A DNA stretch of 64,000 nt from NCBI GenBank assembly GCA_963739395.1, contig CAVUAE010000002.1, forward strand, positions 248,001 through 312,000, in the 5' to 3' direction. The stretch's first letter is position 1; every line of letters starts with the position of its first letter. The DNA comes from RBG-13-51-18 sp963739395 (GTDB lineage Bacteria; Chloroflexota; Dehalococcoidia; Dehalococcoidales; RBG-16-60-22). Both the position numbers and the translations under genes were made by a program. A model generated the notes under the pieces. The model did no database searches. It was given only the letters and a program-made list of their open reading frames with translations, and was not told the DNA's origin. Below are positions 23,797-32,078 of this stretch, one piece after another.

Positions 23797-25314
23797 ATGA
23801 AAATACTACTCGTTTATCCCCGATACCCAGACACCTTCTGGAGCTTCAGGCACGCTTTGAAGTTCTTATCCAAGAAAGCCACCTTCCCGCCTTTGGGACT
23901 GCTCACGGTTGCTGCCATGCTTCCCTCTGAATGGGAGAAAAGAGTGGTAGACCTGAACGTAAACCCATTGAGTGATGAAAATATTAAATGGGCTGATTAC
24001 GTTTTCATCAGTGCCATGGTTGTGCAAAAGGATTCGGCCAAGGGAGTAATAGACCGCTGCAAGAGTCTGAATGTCAGAGTGGTCGCAGGCGGCCCCCTTT
24101 TCACGACCGGATATGAAGAATTCTCGGGAGTTGACCACTTTGTGCTGGGTGAAGCGGAAGTAACACTCCCACAGTTTTTAGCAGACCTAGCCAATGGGTG
24201 TCCTAAACCCATCTACTCATCCAATGAGCGCCCTGATATAAATAACACCCCCATCCCGCTGTGGTCACTTCTTAATATGAAGAATTACTCGGCGATGAGT
24301 CTGCAGTATTCAAGGGGCTGCCCTTTTGACTGTGACTTTTGCGATATTATCGTACTTAACGGCCATGCACCCAGGACTAAAGGTAGTCAACAAATGGTGG
24401 ATGAGCTAGAAGCGCTATACAACCATGGCTGGCGGGGTAGCCTATTTATCGTTGACGACAATTTCATTGGCAATAAAAAGAAATTAAAGGACGAGACTTT
24501 GCCGGCAATGATTGAATGGTCGAAAAAGAAAAAGTACCCCTTCACGTTTTTCACCGAAGCATCCATTAATCTCGCTGACGACGATGAGTTGATGGAACTA
24601 ATGACCGAAGCAGGTTTCAACCGCGTCTTTATCGGTATTGAAACTCCTGATGAAGATAGTTTGTTGGAGTGTAACAAGCTGCAAAACAGAAACCGTGATT
24701 TAGCTGCTGCAGTAAAGAAAATTCAAAACCAGGGTCTTGAGGTTCAGGGAGGCTTTATCCTCGGCTTTGATAGCGACCCGGGCTCTATCTTCAGGAAACA
24801 AATCAACTTTATTCAAAAAACAGGAATCGTTACCGCTATGGTTGGCTTACTTAATGCTCCCAACGGAACAAAACTCTACCAGCGGCTCAAGAAAGAGAAC
24901 CGCTTACTGAAAAACTTCTCCGGGGATAATACGGACTTTTCCCTGAACTTCATTCCTAAGATGAAATATGAAACGCTGGTGACCGGCTATAAACAGGTTC
25001 TGGATACTATCTATTCTCCGCGGCATTATTACGAGCGCGTTGTTGCCTTCCTCAAGGAATTTAAACCGCGAAAGACGGCAGGAATATCACAATTGAGGTT
25101 CTCTCATATTAAAAGTTTTGTTAAGTCTATCTGGTTCCTGGGGTTCTGGAATAAAGGGAGAAGGTACTTCTGGAAGCTCCTCTTTTCAACACTCCTGAAG
25201 CGTCCACGTCACTTTGCCTTATCGATAGGTTTGTCTGTCTCGGGGTTCCATTTCCGTAAAGTAGCCGAAAGCTATAACAAGACCATTCTCGCGCTACACG
25301 GTCAAAATACGTAA
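23797..25314 (+). CDS. B12-binding-domain radical SAM protein (DUF4070 type)
   Basis: Two-domain enzyme with an N-terminal cobalamin-binding Rossmann domain (residues 1-140; PRYPDTFWSFRHALKF, FPPLGLLTVAAMLP, VAGGPLFTTG, DHFVLGEAE) and a radical SAM domain with Cys175, Cys179 and Cys182 (RGCPFDCDFCDI). A DUF4070-type C-terminal region follows (PRHYYERVVAFLKEF). 505 residues. The subfamily includes hopanoid C-2 methylase HpnP and many uncharacterized methyltransferases acting at unactivated carbons. Nothing in the neighbourhood fixes the substrate; the two downstream SDRs could act on the same compound. The gene follows a possible attenuator. Confidence 0.88.
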   Translation: MKILLVYPRYPDTFWSFRHALKFLSKKATFPPLGLLTVAAMLPSEWEKRVVDLNVNPLSDENIKWADYVFISAMVVQKDSAKGVIDRCKSLNVRVVAGGPLFTTGYEEFSGVDHFVLGEAEVTLPQFLADLANGCPKPIYSSNERPDINNTPIPLWSLLNMKNYSAMSLQYSRGCPFDCDFCDIIVLNGHAPRTKGSQQMVDELEALYNHGWRGSLFIVDDNFIGNKKKLKDETLPAMIEWSKKKKYPFTFFTEASINLADDDELMELMTEAGFNRVFIGIETPDEDSLLECNKLQNRNRDLAAAVKKIQNQGLEVQGGFILGFDSDPGSIFRKQINFIQKTGIVTAMVGLLNAPNGTKLYQRLKKENRLLKNFSGDNTDFSLNFIPKMKYETLVTGYKQVLDTIYSPRHYYERVVAFLKEFKPRKTAGISQLRFSHIKSFVKSIWFLGFWNKGRRYFWKLLFSTLLKRPRHFALSIGLSVSGFHFRKVAESYNKTILALHGQNT

Positions 25315-25482
25315 AAATCACTTATACCTGTAAAATTACAGCCCAGGACAATAGTGAGTCACAAATCGTCATTTTGTTAACTTCAAATTGATACACTACC
25401 TCCTTTTCCACTCATTTCCCTAAATGGTTGATATGTTATATAATGTACCAGCCAAAATAACTTTAATGTTTTAGGAGGTAAT

Positions 25483-26247
25483 ATGGACCTGGGTTTAAAA
25501 GGAAAAGTTGCGCTGGTAACCGGTGCCGGCAGTCAGATAGGCTTCGGCAAGCAGATAGCACTTCTTTTAGCTAAAGAGGGTTGCGACGCTGTCGCTGTTA
25601 CTGACATTATCGATGACGTGAACCTCACCGCGGAAGATATTAAAAAACTCGGCAAGAAATCTATCGCCGTTAAAGGTGACATTACCAATCCCATTGATGT
25701 TGCCGCCATGATAAAAAAGGTTGTAGATGAATATAAGAGAATAGATATCTTATGCAACGTCGCCGGCGGCATTGCTAGCCGTGCACCCTATGACAAGGCT
25801 AAGCCGGAAGATTGGGACAAAGATATCCGCCTTAACCTCTACAGTATTATGCTCACCTGCCAAGCCGTCCTTCCTTACATGAGGGAAAATAAAAGCGGCG
25901 CCATCATCAATATCAGCTCCGGCAGCACGCGCATGTACGGTCACGGCGCGGGCAATACTTACGCCATCGCCAAGGCTGGTGTTGATACCTTTACCAAGCA
26001 ACTCGCTTTTAATGAAGCTAAGAACGGTATCCGCGCCAACTGTGTTGCTCCTGGTCCCGCCCCCACTAATTTTATTCCAGGACCAGATAAACAGGGGATT
26101 ATCGATATGCTCGCCAAGACGATTCCCCTAGGCAGAGGCGCCACCCAAACTGATATCGCCAACGCTACAGTGTTCTTTGCGTCCGAAATGTCCAGTTATA
26201 TCACCGGCGCTATCCTCCATGTTTCCGGCGGGTCGGTGTTAGACTAA
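25483..26247 (+). CDS. Short-chain dehydrogenase/reductase
   Basis: Classical SDR of 254 residues: GKVALVTGAGSQIGFGKQIA at the cofactor site (the GIG of the usual motif is replaced by QIGFG), DILCNVAGGIA, catalytic Ser in INISSGSTRMYG, Tyr/Lys in YAIAKAGVD, and a C-terminal YITGAILHVSGGSVLD. An AGGAGGT ribosome site precedes the ATG. A second SDR with the same cofactor-site variant follows after 26 bp, so the two form a tandem duplicated pair, probably one transcript. The substrate is unknown; the C-terminal phrase is typical of FabG-like enzymes. Confidence 0.88.
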   Translation: MDLGLKGKVALVTGAGSQIGFGKQIALLLAKEGCDAVAVTDIIDDVNLTAEDIKKLGKKSIAVKGDITNPIDVAAMIKKVVDEYKRIDILCNVAGGIASRAPYDKAKPEDWDKDIRLNLYSIMLTCQAVLPYMRENKSGAIINISSGSTRMYGHGAGNTYAIAKAGVDTFTKQLAFNEAKNGIRANCVAPGPAPTNFIPGPDKQGIIDMLAKTIPLGRGATQTDIANATVFFASEMSSYITGAILHVSGGSVLD

Positions 26248-26273
26248 ATATTTTTTAAAAACAGGAGGTCAAA

Positions 26274-27071
26274 ATGGACCTTGGTTTTAAAGGTAAGGTA
26301 GCGCTGGTCACCGGCGCTGGCAGCCAGATAGGTTTCGGTCATGCGATAGCTCTCCTGCTCGCCAAGGAAGGTTGTGCTGCCGTCGCTGTCACTGATGTAA
26401 ATCTTGCGGACGTCAAGAAAACAGCCGAAGCAGTGAAGAAAGTTGGCAGTAAATCTATCGCTCTTGGGGCGGACATCACCAAGAAAAACGAAATCAACGC
26501 CATGGTCAAGCAGGCTATTGATGAATTCAAGAAAATTGATATCCTCTGCAACGTCGCCGGGGCAATCCTGCATAAGGACTATGTCCCGCTGGATGAACAG
26601 AAAGATGAAACCTGGACGAAACAGATGGACCTTAATCTTTTCGGCACGATGTATGTCACTCGGGCAGTTCTCCCCTATATGAAAAAACAAAAATATGGGG
26701 TTATCGTGAATATCGGCTCCGGCTCAACCCGCCAATATTCTTTTGGCGTGGCGGTTTACGCCATATCAAAGTACGCCATCGATTTATTTACCAAGCAATT
26801 AGCTAACCAAGAAGGCAAGAACGGTATCCGTTGTAATTGTGTTTCTCCCGGTCCCGCCCCAACGAATTTCGGCACCGTTTTAAGAGAAGGCATGCCCCCG
26901 CCTCCCCCGAAACAGTTAAAGAAAATGCGGGAGGGTATGCTGGCGTCCTTCCCCCTCGGCAGATTAGGCACGCCCGCTGACATTGCCAACGTCACCGTGT
27001 TACTGGCATCAGATGTTACCGGTTATGTTACCGGTCAGGTATTACAAGTATCCGGTGGTAATGTTATGTAG
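26274..27071 (+). CDS. Short-chain dehydrogenase/reductase, tandem paralogue
   Basis: 265-residue SDR closely related to its upstream neighbour: TGAGSQIGFGHAIALLLAKE, CNVAGAIL, Ser in VNIGSGSTRQYS, YAISKYAIDL and VTGQVLQVSGG. It differs by a short proline-rich lid (GMPPPPPKQLKK), echoing the lids of the minus-strand SDR pair at 14.4-16.3 kb. A CAGGAGGTC ribosome site lies just before the ATG. The AT-rich region behind it leads to an RNA candidate. Confidence 0.88.
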   Translation: MDLGFKGKVALVTGAGSQIGFGHAIALLLAKEGCAAVAVTDVNLADVKKTAEAVKKVGSKSIALGADITKKNEINAMVKQAIDEFKKIDILCNVAGAILHKDYVPLDEQKDETWTKQMDLNLFGTMYVTRAVLPYMKKQKYGVIVNIGSGSTRQYSFGVAVYAISKYAIDLFTKQLANQEGKNGIRCNCVSPGPAPTNFGTVLREGMPPPPPKQLKKMREGMLASFPLGRLGTPADIANVTVLLASDVTGYVTGQVLQVSGGNVM

Positions 27072-27115
27072 TCCTACCTAGTACTTTTTTCTTAACTTTT
27101 TGGGAGATTTTTTTA

Positions 27116-27144
27116 TTGACTTTCAGCCTCTGCGGTGTTAGCAT
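27116..27144 (+). promoter_or_regulatory. Promoter of the candidate RNA gene
   Basis: TTGACT at 27116-27121, a 17-bp spacer and TAGCAT at 27139-27144 predict a start near 27151, with no convincing open reading frame behind it on this strand. Confidence 0.65.
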
Positions 27145-27150
27145 TTTTTG

Positions 27151-27410
27151 TAGAAGACCAAATCATGAATAAAGCATCGGGAGGTATTTAGTGAGACTCT
27201 ACGAGCTATTCGGAGTACGGCAGGTGGACTGTTGAAGCCCTACCACTTGGGTGGGGCTAAGTAAAACGGACTCGACTCGTGAAGATAAAAAGTGGGGATT
27301 AGTTCTGCATTGCAGACACTCCGTACGATAGTGATTATCGCAAGTGAGTTGAGTTCGGAACTGGTTAGACTTGTTAAGTGGGGGCTGCGTCATGCAGCCC
27401 TCGCATTTTT
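27151..27410 (+). ncRNA. Candidate stand-alone structured RNA, about 260 nt
   Basis: A noncoding stretch with its own promoter and terminator and dense pairing. GCCCTACC (27237-27244) pairs with GGTGGGGC (27250-27257). ACTCGACTC (27270-27278) pairs with GAGTTGAGT (27346-27354), enclosing TCTGC/GCAGA (27304-27316) and CGATA/TATCG (27326-27340). GGAGT (27222-27226) or GTACGG (27225-27230) can pair with ACTCC/CCGTAC near 27318-27326, which would make a pseudoknot. The terminator is GGGCTGC (27382-27388) with GCAGCCC (27394-27400) and then CGCATTTTT. No SRP domain IV, tmRNA, RNase P or tRNA-like signature is visible. 6S RNA is not excluded. Confidence 0.6.
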
Positions 27411-27429
27411 ATACTATTTGTTGGGGGGA

Positions 27430-27741
27430 TTATTGGTTGGGGTTAGTGAGGCCGGTCTTTTCCATCAATCCGTGGTAGAATTCGGCGATATCAGGATCGG
27501 TAATTTTGCTTTCGGCTTTAATGAAGGGCTCGGTGAGAGCTTCGCGGTACATTTTCTCGAAACTTGAAATTTGTTCGACGATGTTTCGCGTGGTATTCTC
27601 GGATTCAGTGCTAAGCTGGGTGGTTGCCGAATCGGTGTTAGGCTGGGTGGTTTCGGCAAAAGCGGGCAATACCGGCTTGACACCGTAGATAATTATGCCG
27701 CAGATAACTGCCCCGCAGATGAAACTAATTATTGTCTTCAT
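27430..27741 (-). CDS. Small membrane-anchored or secreted protein
   Basis: 103 residues from the ATG at 27741, chosen because a GGGGGA site precedes it and it opens directly into a signal/anchor helix (MKTIISFICGAVICGIIIYG). The rest is soluble: a Thr/Ser/Gln-rich linker (TTQPNTDSATTQLSTESENT) and a helical tail with SSFEKMYREALTEPF and DIAEFYHGLMEKTGL. The helix is followed by VLPAFAET, a possible signal peptidase site. No recognisable family. It converges on the RNA candidate, its stop lying 20 bp from the RNA terminator. Confidence 0.65.
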   Translation of the reverse strand: MKTIISFICGAVICGIIIYGVKPVLPAFAETTQPNTDSATTQLSTESENTTRNIVEQISSFEKMYREALTEPFIKAESKITDPDIAEFYHGLMEKTGLTNPNQ

Positions 27742-27916
27742 ATTTTGTCCCCCAGCTCTCGTAATCCGGTTATAATTGATTACATTTAAATTCTGACATA
27801 GTAGTATAAATGGAGATATAAAGACCATAAAGAAACCATTAAGGTAAGGTTAATTTTCCGTAAAGAAAAACTCACAAAATTGTGATGTTTATGCTAAAAT
27901 GCCTCTAGGAGATTGC

Positions 27917-28564
27917 ATGAAGCCAACAATACGAGTTATCCCGGCCATTCTTGCTAATAATACTAAGTCTTTAAAAAAACTAGTGCGTATTGCCGAGAAG
28001 TTTACCGATTACGTACAAATAGACATTATGGACGGAGAATTCGTACTCTCTCGCAGTATTTCCTATTGGGATATTCACCGTTTAAAGCTGAAATTTAAAT
28101 GGGAAGCGCACCTTATGGTGCAACACCCGGAGGATTATCTGCAGGGATTTAAACGTGCCGGTGCGCAAAAAATTATCTTTCACTTTGAAGCTAAGACAAA
28201 CCTGGATAAAGTAATTAATCAAATCAGGAAGCTAGACATGCAAGTCGGTCTGGCAATAAATCCTAAAACCACCATTAAGGATTTTACTCCCTGGGTTGAT
28301 AAAGTAGATAGCCTGCTATTCCTCTCTGTCGAACCCGGTTTTTACGGTGCTAAATTCGTACCATCGGTGCTGCACAAAATAACCGCTTTCCGCAAAGCAT
28401 ATCCTCAAATGGAGATAGGTATTGACGGCGGTGTAAATGAAATAAATATTAGAAAAATCGCCCGTACAGGAGTTGATGTTATTTGTATAGGCAGCGCTAT
28501 TTTTAATAAATACGACCCCGCTGCTGCCTATCGCCACCTTAAAGAGCTGGTAAACGCTGCTTGA
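27917..28564 (+). CDS. Ribulose-phosphate 3-epimerase-like protein
   Basis: TIM-barrel protein related to Rpe, which interconverts ribulose 5-phosphate and xylulose 5-phosphate. Matches: VIPAILANN, DYVQIDIMDGEFV, WEAHLMVQHPEDY, LLFLSVEPGFYGAKF, IGIDGGVNEINI and ICIGSAIF. Canonical Rpe has a metal-binding His in the first motif (H-x-D-x-MDG). Here that position is Gln (Q-I-D-I-MDG), while the other metal-site residues appear retained. This may alter metal use or substrate. 215 residues from the ATG at 27917, which has AGGAG before it. Isolated from other pentose-phosphate genes. Confidence 0.8.
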   Translation: MKPTIRVIPAILANNTKSLKKLVRIAEKFTDYVQIDIMDGEFVLSRSISYWDIHRLKLKFKWEAHLMVQHPEDYLQGFKRAGAQKIIFHFEAKTNLDKVINQIRKLDMQVGLAINPKTTIKDFTPWVDKVDSLLFLSVEPGFYGAKFVPSVLHKITAFRKAYPQMEIGIDGGVNEINIRKIARTGVDVICIGSAIFNKYDPAAAYRHLKELVNAA

Positions 28565-28566
28565 TT

Positions 28567-28896
28567 CTATTTGGGCGTATCTGGTTTTTCTTCGGAACCC
28601 CAGTTAAGCATAACTTCCTTGAGTTTCTGGGCAAGCAGGGAACTATTGCGTAATCTTTGAATGAAAACGGGGCAGGCTTCCAGCAGCGAGTTCTGCGCCG
28701 CCATAGCCATGCTGGATAACAGGTTCTGTGTTGTAGGGTCCATCGATTGCGGCGGGACATTCGCCCCGGGTACACCCTGTTCCAGTTGCCGCCGGATATC
28801 TTCGGAAGTAAATTTCATTGGTATAACACAGGCTTTATACCAGGGACATTCCTTACATTGGACTATTTGATAGGCTTCGTTGACAATATCATCCAT
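28567..28896 (-). CDS. Conserved-looking cysteine-containing protein of unknown function
   Basis: 109 residues with an N-terminal cysteine cluster, CKECPWYKAC, and a fourth Cys in EACPVF about 55 residues later, suggesting a bound metal or Fe-S cluster. The middle is a helical Met/Ala/Ser/Gln-rich stretch (NLLSSMAMAAQNSLLEA). No signal peptide or membrane segment. It converges tail to tail with the Rpe-like gene (stop codons 2 bp apart). I do not recognise the family; the composition is coding-like and the minus-strand alternatives are poor. Confidence 0.65.
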   Translation of the reverse strand: MDDIVNEAYQIVQCKECPWYKACVIPMKFTSEDIRRQLEQGVPGANVPPQSMDPTTQNLLSSMAMAAQNSLLEACPVFIQRLRNSSLLAQKLKEVMLNWGSEEKPDTPK

Positions 28897-28998
28897 AATT
28901 TACTACTCGCTAGTCATTATTATACCACTCTATGGACAAAACAAATATAACGTCATATAATCCTGATGTATACCAGCAGTTTTCAGGCAGGAGGTTAT

Positions 28999-29283
28999 AT
29001 GTCTCTTTATATTATGATGAGCGTACTCACCGATGAAGGCCGAAAAACCGTCAAAGCAAATCCTAATCGTATTAAAGAAGTCAACAAAGAAGTCGAAAGA
29101 ATGGGCGTAAAAATTCTTGCCCAGTATGTCACTCTGGGGCAATATGACTTCATTAATATCCTTGATGCCCCAAGCAACCAGGTCATCGCCAAAGTGGCAT
29201 TAGAACTGGGTTCCCGCGGCACTCTCCAAACCAGCACACTCGCTGCTTTGACGCTGGATGAGTTTATTAAAGCCGTGCAATAA
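28999..29283 (+). CDS. GYD-domain protein
   Basis: 94-residue ferredoxin-like alpha/beta protein of the GYD family: MSLYIMMSVLTDEGRKTVK start and the conserved LGQYDFINILDAP (GYD/GQYD motif) in the middle, then a SRGTLQTSTLAALTLDEF end. ATG 28999 has a CAGGAGGTT site; a TATAAT box lies about 38 bp upstream. The family is widespread but uncharacterized and resembles dimeric alpha/beta-barrel regulators or monooxygenase-fold proteins. Independent transcription unit. Confidence 0.82.
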   Translation: MSLYIMMSVLTDEGRKTVKANPNRIKEVNKEVERMGVKILAQYVTLGQYDFINILDAPSNQVIAKVALELGSRGTLQTSTLAALTLDEFIKAVQ

Positions 29284-29352
29284 TCCGGTGATTTTTAGCA
29301 GTTTTACGCCCTTTAGTTTCATACTACCTTACTAACCTGATATAACTGGAGG

Positions 29353-30507
29353 TTGACTATCAGACCGCTTAGTTTTTCCCAGATTTCTCTTTACCGGGCC
29401 TGTCCCTGGTGTTATAAGCTGCAATATATCGACGGTTTAAAAGCGCCAGGTAAATGGTATTTTAGTTTCGGTACCACCCTGCACGCGGCAGTGGAATGCT
29501 TTTTTAAGGTTAAAACGCCACCGCCCCTATCCCTGAAAGAGATATTAAAATTCTACGAGCAGAATTGGGTCTCGCAGGGTTACGAAACGCCCGAAGAAGA
29601 AGCAAATTATAAGGAATATGGTAAAGACATTTTAAAACGCTTCTATGAAATTCATGCCCCTGATTTCCGTATGCCGATAGCCTTGGAGCATAAATTTTTC
29701 ATCGATATTAATGGCATAAAGCTGATGGGGTTTATCGATAGGGTAGATAAACTGGATAGCGGCGGATTATCCATTATCGACTATAAATCGAACCAGGAAC
29801 TTTTTACGACCGATTATCTGGAAAACAACCTGCAACTGACGATTTATCAAATGGCTGCCGAGCAAACCTGGCATCTCCCGGTAGAAAAACTTACTTTATA
29901 TCACCTCCGCTCGAATACCCCTTGTACCTGCCTACCGCGAAGTCAAACACGAATCGACGAGACCCGTCAGTTAGTGCTGGATGTCGCCGAAAATATCAAG
30001 CAAGGCAACTTCCCCGCTACAGAAAGCGAAGGCTGCCCCTGTGACTTCCCGGAATATTGCCCTTACTTCCGCCACAAGTATATCGTCGCCACCCCACAGC
30101 CAAGTATTCAGAAGCCTTTACCCGGTATTGTCGCTGCCGATGCCGTCGAGCGTTACGCTATCCTGCAACAACAGATAGATGAACTGGAAGCCGAGCTTAA
30201 AAAAATTCGGCAGACAATTATCGATTACTGTCAAGTGCAGGGCTTGAACCGCGTTTACGGCAGCGAACATGATATTACTTATAAAATTACGGAAAAAACC
30301 GACTTTAATGAAGACGAGGTTAAAGCCGTTCTAGAGCCGGAGGGATTGTGGGAAAAAGTGCTGGGTTTCGATGCCGACCTGCTGAAAAAGCTAATGGCGG
30401 ATGATGCCTTCCCCGCTACCCTCAAGAAAAAAATAAAATCGCTGCAGCATATAGTTTCCAGTTATCCCCAGCTAAGAGTGCGTAAACACACCGGCGAAGA
30501 AGAATAA
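29353..30507 (+). CDS. RecB/Cas4-like PD-(D/E)xK nuclease with Fe-S cysteines
   Basis: Exonuclease-family protein with SFSQISLYRACPWCYKLQYI at the N terminus, GTTLHAAVE, then the catalytic region GFIDRVDKL (Asp) and SIIDYKSNQ (D-x-K). One N-terminal Cys pair (ACPWC) and a C-terminal CPCDFPEYCPYF fit the four-Cys [4Fe-4S] arrangement seen in AddB and Cas4. A 130-residue C-terminal helical extension follows. 384 residues. The start is unclear: TTG 29353 touches the GGAGG site, whereas an ATC six bases later has ideal spacing. No CRISPR or AddA/RecB helicase gene is nearby, so its partner is unknown. Confidence 0.82.
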   Translation: MTIRPLSFSQISLYRACPWCYKLQYIDGLKAPGKWYFSFGTTLHAAVECFFKVKTPPPLSLKEILKFYEQNWVSQGYETPEEEANYKEYGKDILKRFYEIHAPDFRMPIALEHKFFIDINGIKLMGFIDRVDKLDSGGLSIIDYKSNQELFTTDYLENNLQLTIYQMAAEQTWHLPVEKLTLYHLRSNTPCTCLPRSQTRIDETRQLVLDVAENIKQGNFPATESEGCPCDFPEYCPYFRHKYIVATPQPSIQKPLPGIVAADAVERYAILQQQIDELEAELKKIRQTIIDYCQVQGLNRVYGSEHDITYKITEKTDFNEDEVKAVLEPEGLWEKVLGFDADLLKKLMADDAFPATLKKKIKSLQHIVSSYPQLRVRKHTGEEE

Positions 30508-30517
30508 GGAGTTAATC

Positions 30518-31123
30518 ATGCCGAAATTGCTATTGATAAGACACGGTACCACCAAGCTTCATAGTGATGACCGGTTCTGGGGCAAAACCGATGTGCCTTT
30601 AAATGATTACGGCATCGAGCAGGCAAAACGGTTAAAGTCCCGCCTGGCTTCGGAAAATATAATTACTTTCTTTACCAGCACATCAAGTCGTGCCCGCAAA
30701 ACAGCGGAAATCATCGCCGCCGGGCATAAAGCGGAAATAATCGCCTGCGACGAGCTTTGCGAATGCAATTTCGGCTTTGCCGAGGGTCTGACTTATAAAG
30801 AAATTGAACGACAATACCCAAAGCTAGCTAAAGCACTTGCCGAACGTAAAGCCGTCACCTTCCCCGGCGGTGAAAGTCTGGAACAGCTTAACGAGCGGGT
30901 AAAAAAATTCATAGAAAGACTGAAAATATTTAAACCCGAACATACGGTAGCAATTATCTCTCACGGCGGTCCTTTACGCCTCTTGATATGCAATTTATTA
31001 GGCATAAACATAGTCCATTGGCAGCAATTGCGTATCGATCAGGGTTCCTTAAGTATTTTGGATACCTATCCGCAAACCGCCATTCTCAATCTGCTAAATG
31101 ATGTTCCTCCACTCAAATCGTAA
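30518..31123 (+). CDS. Histidine phosphatase (phosphoglycerate mutase superfamily)
   Basis: The catalytic RHG is in LLIRHGTTKLH, with FTSTSSRARKTAEIIA (second Arg), CDELCECNFGFAEGLTYKEI (Glu general acid) and VAIISHGGPLRLLI (second His). 201 residues. The family includes cofactor-dependent phosphoglycerate mutases and alpha-ribazole-5'-phosphate phosphatase (CobC); the FAEGLTYKEIE segment is CobC-like, but no cobalamin genes adjoin. AAGGAG precedes the ATG. It starts 10 bp after the nuclease and is followed by the ATP-pyrophosphatase gene, so the three may be one operon. Confidence 0.85.
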   Translation: MPKLLLIRHGTTKLHSDDRFWGKTDVPLNDYGIEQAKRLKSRLASENIITFFTSTSSRARKTAEIIAAGHKAEIIACDELCECNFGFAEGLTYKEIERQYPKLAKALAERKAVTFPGGESLEQLNERVKKFIERLKIFKPEHTVAIISHGGPLRLLICNLLGINIVHWQQLRIDQGSLSILDTYPQTAILNLLNDVPPLKS

Positions 31124-31136
31124 GAAAGGAATTCCT

Positions 31137-31820
31137 ATGACTCAAGCATTTGCGTCTTGGAGCGGCGGCAAGGATTGCTGCCTGGCTCTTTACCGGGCTA
31201 AAAAAGCAGGATTAGACATCCGCTATCTTTTTAATATGGTCAGCGAGGACGGTAAACGCTCGCGTAGTCACGGTATCCGCGCTGCCGTGGTTAAAAAACA
31301 GGCGGAGGCGCTGGGTATTCCAATTTTACAGCAGCCAACTGTCGATGAAGAATATGAGGCTGTTTTTGTTAAGGCGATTAAGGACTTTAAACGTCAGGGC
31401 ATTAAGGTCGGCGTCTTTGGCGATATCGACTTCAACGAACACCGCGAGTGGATTGAAAGAGTCTGTAAAGGCGCCGCCATAACCCCCCGCCTCCCCCTCT
31501 GGCTGGAAAATCAAACAAAACTATTGGAAGAGTTCATCGATGCAGGTTTTAAGGCAGTGGTTATCACTGTCAAAGCCGACCTGCTGGGCAAGGAGTTCTT
31601 AGGCAGAACCGTTGATAGAAAATTCATCGCTGATATTGCCAAGCTAAATAAAAACGTCACGCCCTGCGGCGAAGCCGGTGAATTTCATACTCTGGTCGTT
31701 GATGGACCGATATTTAAAAAACGATTGGAGATTACCCAAAGTAAAATAGTTAGTCGGGGCGAACATCATTTTCTGGAAATACTAAAAGCAGAGTTAAAAT
31801 CTAAAAAAGCAGGAAAGTGA
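31137..31820 (+). CDS. Diphthine-ammonia ligase-type ATP pyrophosphatase
   Basis: N-type ATP-pyrophosphatase of the MJ0570/Dph6 family. The PP-loop SWSGGKDCCLALYRA is near the N terminus, followed by GIRAAVVKKQAEALGIP, VGVFGDIDFNEHREWIERVC and GEAGEFHTLVVDGPIF, all characteristic. About 227 residues from the ATG at 31137 with AAAGGAATT before it; an in-frame start 39 bp upstream overlaps the previous gene and is less likely. Bacteria lack diphthamide, so the true substrate is unknown, though the fold implies ATP-dependent amide formation. Confidence 0.87.
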   Translation: MTQAFASWSGGKDCCLALYRAKKAGLDIRYLFNMVSEDGKRSRSHGIRAAVVKKQAEALGIPILQQPTVDEEYEAVFVKAIKDFKRQGIKVGVFGDIDFNEHREWIERVCKGAAITPRLPLWLENQTKLLEEFIDAGFKAVVITVKADLLGKEFLGRTVDRKFIADIAKLNKNVTPCGEAGEFHTLVVDGPIFKKRLEITQSKIVSRGEHHFLEILKAELKSKKAGK

Positions 31821-31822
31821 AT

Positions 31823-32077
31823 ATGACTAAGATAATCGCCAAAGTAATATCACAAAAAGGCAAATGTGAAGCCGGTCATAAGGTCGGCGATGAGTTTGTC
31901 ATTGGCCAAACAACCCCGGAGGGCATGTGTTCCTGGGCATTATACACCATTTTCCCTTTCGCCGAGCCTTTACAGTTCGGCGGAAAATTCCCCTGGGAAA
32001 AAGACCCCCAAAAAGCGAAAGTGGCTTGCCCGGATGCCGATAATCCGGTGATATTTGAATTGAGAAGAGAAGACTAG
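31823..32077 (+). CDS. TIGR04076 family protein (copy 1)
   Basis: 84-residue protein with the family pattern: CEAGHKVGDEFVIG, then GMCSWALYTIFPF, LQFGGKFPWEKDPQ and ACPDADNPVIFELRR. Cys residues in the first, second and last motifs are conserved and may bind a metal or act in redox chemistry; the function is not known. ATG 31823 is used rather than the GTG at 31817 because AGGAAAG is better spaced. It starts directly after the ATP-pyrophosphatase stop. A second copy occurs at 54.3 kb. Confidence 0.83.
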   Translation: MTKIIAKVISQKGKCEAGHKVGDEFVIGQTTPEGMCSWALYTIFPFAEPLQFGGKFPWEKDPQKAKVACPDADNPVIFELRRED

Positions 32078-32078
32078 A

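Noticed and set aside
27151..27410. SRP RNA, tmRNA or RNase P RNA
   Set aside because: The conserved SRP tetraloop region, tmRNA tRNA-like ends and RNase P P4 sequences are all absent.
29353..30507. Cas4 of a CRISPR system
   Set aside because: No repeats, cas1/cas2 or effector genes are present; the protein is larger than Cas4 and has a long C-terminal extension.
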